Origin: Candidatus Mediterraneibacter pullistercoris
Lineage (GTDB): Bacteria; Bacillota; Clostridia; Lachnospirales; Lachnospiraceae
Direction of reading: 5' to 3'
Assembly: GCA_019116885.1 (NCBI GenBank)
Contig: DXAU01000038.1
Span: 20,647-84,646 of the forward strand
DNA: 64,000 bases
Below are positions 61,247 to 64,000 of the stretch, piece by piece. Made by a program: the position numbers and the translations under genes. The notes under the pieces are model-generated. The model was given only the letters and a program-made list of their open reading frames with translations. It had not been told where the DNA came from and ran no database searches. How positions within the stretch are numbered: the first letter of the stretch is position 1; each line of letters begins with the position of its first letter.

Positions 61247-63304
61247 ATGACAACAGATAACAGATATTCCGACGGGGCATGTTTTCTGAAAGATGTGACG
61301 ATAAAAATACAGAAAAGGCTGAATGAAGTTAAAAATGATCTCGACGAGGGCAGGAAAGAGATCGAGAACATGCATGAGTATTACTGGGAAAACTATGCGG
61401 AGATGGATCAGTACGGCTATGAAGAGTACGACAACCGCCAGGCTCTGCTCCAGCAGACAAATGCAAATGAAGAAAAGCTGAAATTAAAAAGCCGGCTGGA
61501 GCGGATGCTGGAGTCGCCTTTCTTTGGACGGGTTGATTTTATATTCGATGGGGAAGAAGACGCGGAATCATTCTATATAGGAATTGGAAATTTCGCGGAA
61601 AGGGCAGGAATGATCCCTCTGATCTATGACTGGAGGGCGCCTGTGAGCGGTCTTTTCTATGATTACGACAAAGGTCCTGCTTCCTATGAAGCGCCTGCGG
61701 GACTGATCAGCGGAGAAATCAGTTCCAAATGGCAGTACAAGATACGCGGCGGAAAGATGATCTACAAGTTCGAGAGTGATACGAAGATCGATGACGAGAT
61801 CTTAAAGAGGGAGCTCGGAAAAAATGGCGATGTAAAGCTGAAAAATATCGTGCGCACGATCCAGAAAGAGCAGAATGTGATCATCCGGAATACAGAGGAT
61901 ACGATTCTTGTTATCCAGGGAGCTGCCGGAAGCGGAAAGACATCCATAGCGCTCCACAGAATCGCTTATCTTCTGTATCATGACAGGAACAGCTTAAGAT
62001 CCTCGAATGTGCTTATCCTGTCGCCAAACGGCGTATTTTCAGACTATATCTCACATATTCTTCCTGAACTGGGTGAAGAGAATATCCAGGAGATGAGTTT
62101 TGATTTGTTTGCCTACCGTGAACTAAGGAGCACTGCGTCAGACTGCGAAGACAGATACGATCATCTGGAGCGTATTATGAAATTCCCAAGTGGCAAGGAA
62201 AAAGAAAGATTCCGTCTGAAACAGTCCGCAGATTTTGTCGGCATTATTGAGGCGTTTCTGGCGGTGCTGGAAGATCGTCTGGTGGACTTCCGTGAGATCA
62301 GTTTTCATGGTATGAAGCTGACAGAAGAAGAACTCATCCGCATGTTTTATTTCAAATTTCAGGATACGCCCATCCTGACGCGCATGGACGCTGTCATGGA
62401 GTACTTTGTAGATGCGTATGAAACACTCAGGGATAAAGCGATTTCCGATGAAGACAGAGAACTCCTCCAGAAAAAGTTTGACAGGATGTATGTGACAAAA
62501 GATGTCTACGAGATCTATAGCTGGCTTCTGGAGGATAACGGCTTTGACCGGATGCCGGATGTTCCTTTTGAGCGCCGGAAGATCCAATATGAGGATGTAT
62601 TCCCCATGCTTTATCTGAAATACAGGCTTTTTGGGAGAAATCAGCGGAGGCATATCAAGCATCTCGTAATCGACGAAATGCAGGACTATTCCTACCTTCA
62701 GTACATGATCTTAAAAGAACTCTTCAAGTGCCGGATGACCATACTGGGGGACTATGCGCAGACACTGGATACAAAGCGTCATGATGTGCTGGAGTTTCTG
62801 CCTAAAATATTCGGAAAAGAAATAAGAAAGGTCATTCTCAAAAAGAGTTACAGAAATACTTATGAGATCGCCAGATATGCAGAGCGGATCAGTGGGATTA
62901 CAGACCTCGAACTTCTGGAGCGACATGGAAAAGAAGTGGAGGAAGCAGAATTTGACTCAGAGGACGGGATGCTTGATGCTATAGCAGCAAACATGAATCT
63001 GGGAGAGGAAGGTTACGAGACAGGAGCTGTCATTACGATGACAGAAGAATCCGCGTATGATATCTGCCGTCTGCTGAAAAAGCGCGGTGTGGATGCGGAA
63101 TATGTGGACAGAGACAGCTCTGCATTTAAAAGGGGGCTGACTGTCACGACATTCTATCTGGCCAAAGGTCTTGAATTCGATCAGGTCTTCTCGATAAGAG
63201 GGGACGATCATGATTCCCTGGCGGTCCAGGCAGCGTATATCTCTGCCACAAGAGCTCTCCAGGAACTGTATGTTTACCGTGTGAAACAGGATAAAATAGT
63301 ATGA
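61247..63304 (+). CDS. helD: HelD-type RNA polymerase recycling helicase
   Basis: A 685-residue superfamily 1 (UvrD-like) protein. A long coiled N-terminal arm (residues ~1-85) precedes Walker [10 protein letters not shown] (~226-234), [10 protein letters not shown] (motif II, ~482) and the C-terminal [15 protein letters not shown] block (~630). The N-terminal arm and the insertions within 1A are those of HelD, which removes stalled RNA polymerase from DNA, rather than of repair helicases. ATG 61247 has GGAGAAG; the frame open to 61148 lacks a site. It overlaps rlmH by 4 bases. Confidence 0.88.
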   Translation: MTTDNRYSDGACFLKDVTIKIQKRLNEVKNDLDEGRKEIENMHEYYWENYAEMDQYGYEEYDNRQALLQQTNANEEKLKLKSRLERMLESPFFGRVDFIFDGEEDAESFYIGIGNFAERAGMIPLIYDWRAPVSGLFYDYDKGPASYEAPAGLISGEISSKWQYKIRGGKMIYKFESDTKIDDEILKRELGKNGDVKLKNIVRTIQKEQNVIIRNTEDTILVIQGAAGSGKTSIALHRIAYLLYHDRNSLRSSNVLILSPNGVFSDYISHILPELGEENIQEMSFDLFAYRELRSTASDCEDRYDHLERIMKFPSGKEKERFRLKQSADFVGIIEAFLAVLEDRLVDFREISFHGMKLTEEELIRMFYFKFQDTPILTRMDAVMEYFVDAYETLRDKAISDEDRELLQKKFDRMYVTKDVYEIYSWLLEDNGFDRMPDVPFERRKIQYEDVFPMLYLKYRLFGRNQRRHIKHLVIDEMQDYSYLQYMILKELFKCRMTILGDYAQTLDTKRHDVLEFLPKIFGKEIRKVILKKSYRNTYEIARYAERISGITDLELLERHGKEVEEAEFDSEDGMLDAIAANMNLGEEGYETGAVITMTEESAYDICRLLKKRGVDAEYVDRDSSAFKRGLTVTTFYLAKGLEFDQVFSIRGDDHDSLAVQAAYISATRALQELYVYRVKQDKIV

Positions 63305-63780
63305 AGATAACAGTGATAACAGTCGGCAGGATAAAAGAGAAATATTTAAGAGATGCGATCGCAGAGTACAGCAAGCGGCTGAGCCGCTACTGTAAACTGG
63401 AGATCATCGAGGTGGCCGATGAAAAGACCCCGGATCAGGCGGGCATGGCAGTAGAAGACAATATCCGCTCGAAAGAAGGGGAGAGAATTTTAAAACATAT
63501 CAGAGACGACATGTATGTGATCGCCCTGGAGATTGGCGGAACAATGCTGTCATCAGAAATGTTTGCAGCCAAACTGGAGTCGCTCGGGATACAGGGGAAG
63601 AGCAGCGTCGCTTTCGTGATAGGGGGTTCTATCGGACTAGGAAAAGAAGTCCTCAAACGGTCAGACTATGCGCTTAGTTTCTCGAAGATGACATTTCCCC
63701 ATCAGTTGATGAGAGTGATACTTCTGGAGCAGGTGTATCGGGGGTATCGGATTATGAATGGGGAACCATATCACAAGTAA
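63301..63780 (+). CDS. rlmH: 23S rRNA pseudouridine-1915 N3-methyltransferase
   Basis: A 159-residue SPOUT methyltransferase that modifies pseudouridine 1915 of 23S rRNA in the 70S ribosome. It opens with [16 protein letters not shown], has the SAM-knot motif [13 protein letters not shown] (~107-119) and the terminal [19 protein letters not shown] block. The length equals the family's usual 155-160. ATGA overlap with helD means the two are coupled. Confidence 0.95.
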   Translation: MKITVITVGRIKEKYLRDAIAEYSKRLSRYCKLEIIEVADEKTPDQAGMAVEDNIRSKEGERILKHIRDDMYVIALEIGGTMLSSEMFAAKLESLGIQGKSSVAFVIGGSIGLGKEVLKRSDYALSFSKMTFPHQLMRVILLEQVYRGYRIMNGEPYHK

Positions 63781-64000
63781 GTGCGATTTTTTTGTATTTG
63801 GGTGCGATATGGTGTGAAGTAATGAATCATGAAGAGTACCTGAAAGGGAGCGGATAGATGTGCTGCTCTCTTTTTGTATGAGTGAAAAATTGTAGGATTA
63901 CAATACATGTGTTACAACTGAATATTTAAAAAGCGAGGATAGACTCTCTTTGTGTTATATTTGAATCACCACAAAACAAAAATACATAAAGGAGCTTCCT
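63781..64000 (+). other. Intergenic end of window
   Basis: No gene is seen after rlmH. The last bases hold AAAGGAG, a probable ribosome site for a gene starting just past the window. TTGTAG at 63892-63897 with a weak TACAAC 17 bases on may be its promoter. Confidence 0.4.
63843..63875 (+). terminator. Probable terminator after rlmH
   Basis: AAAGGGAGC (63843-63851) pairs with GCTCTCTTT (63865-63873) with one G-U pair, running into further T. Confidence 0.75.

Overview
The window looks like ordinary chromosome from an anaerobic, spore-forming, low-to-mid GC Firmicute of the Lachnospiraceae type (Clostridium cluster XIVa). Supporting signs are strong AGGAGG ribosome binding sites, a ferredoxin-linked 2-oxoacid oxidoreductase, NfnAB, Rex, sporulation sigma factor SigH, a GerA germination protein, formyl-THF synthetase and a Cys T-box. 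Genus and species cannot be told from the sequence alone. I see no insertion sequence, prophage, integrase, rRNA or CRISPR array. Nearly every long reading frame is accounted for.

Layout. Bases 1-3.6 kb: end of an operon for arylpyruvate oxidation (iorA end, iorB, a PaaK-type aryl-CoA ligase, two double-ACT proteins), closed by a perfect terminator. 3.6-6.0 kb: cspA on the minus strand, then ptsH-ptsI. 6.1-10.8 kb: a DNA-repair-like cluster, with a radical SAM protein and a DUF4130 partner behind a promoter carrying two LexA-type boxes, then a RecB-type nuclease/XPD-type helicase fusion. 10.7-16.5 kb: LysR regulator, DUF1461 membrane protein, one-chain purL, tRNA-Val and tRNA-Met. 16.7-24.5 kb: the Firmicute block ispF, GNAT enzyme, T-box, cysE, cysS, mrnC, rlmB, sigH, then a CPBP protease, dtd and tRNA-Thr. 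24.7-33.6 kb: unknown protein, glnS, MocR regulator, purA, several very small proteins, SEC-C protein, YdcF, DUF1540 protein and metA. 33.6-42 kb: AraC regulator, a micro-ORF, aminotransferase, dUTPase, GT51 transglycosylase, GerA protein, DegV, ABC-F. 42-49 kb: rex, nnr, alr, mazF, yebC, CFI-box protein, metY. 49-64 kb: tepA-like protease, ftsK/spoIIIE, fhs, folD, zinc-ribbon/TPR protein, Fe-alcohol dehydrogenase with a Rex-like box, nfnAB, AlkD-like protein, a 52-residue membrane protein, HelD, rlmH.

How the genes work together. Sulfur metabolism is connected across the window: cysE and cysS sit behind a Cys T-box, MetA carries the acetyl-CoA-type Glu111, and MetY takes O-acetylhomoserine. 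Redox control is connected too: rex is in the window, and a near-consensus Rex site overlaps the start of the iron alcohol dehydrogenase transcript. NfnAB links ferredoxin, NADH and NADPH.

The most interesting candidate system is the putative SOS-controlled radical SAM/DUF4130 pair next to a nuclease-helicase fusion. The component families are known by sequence, but to my knowledge their joint function is not established.
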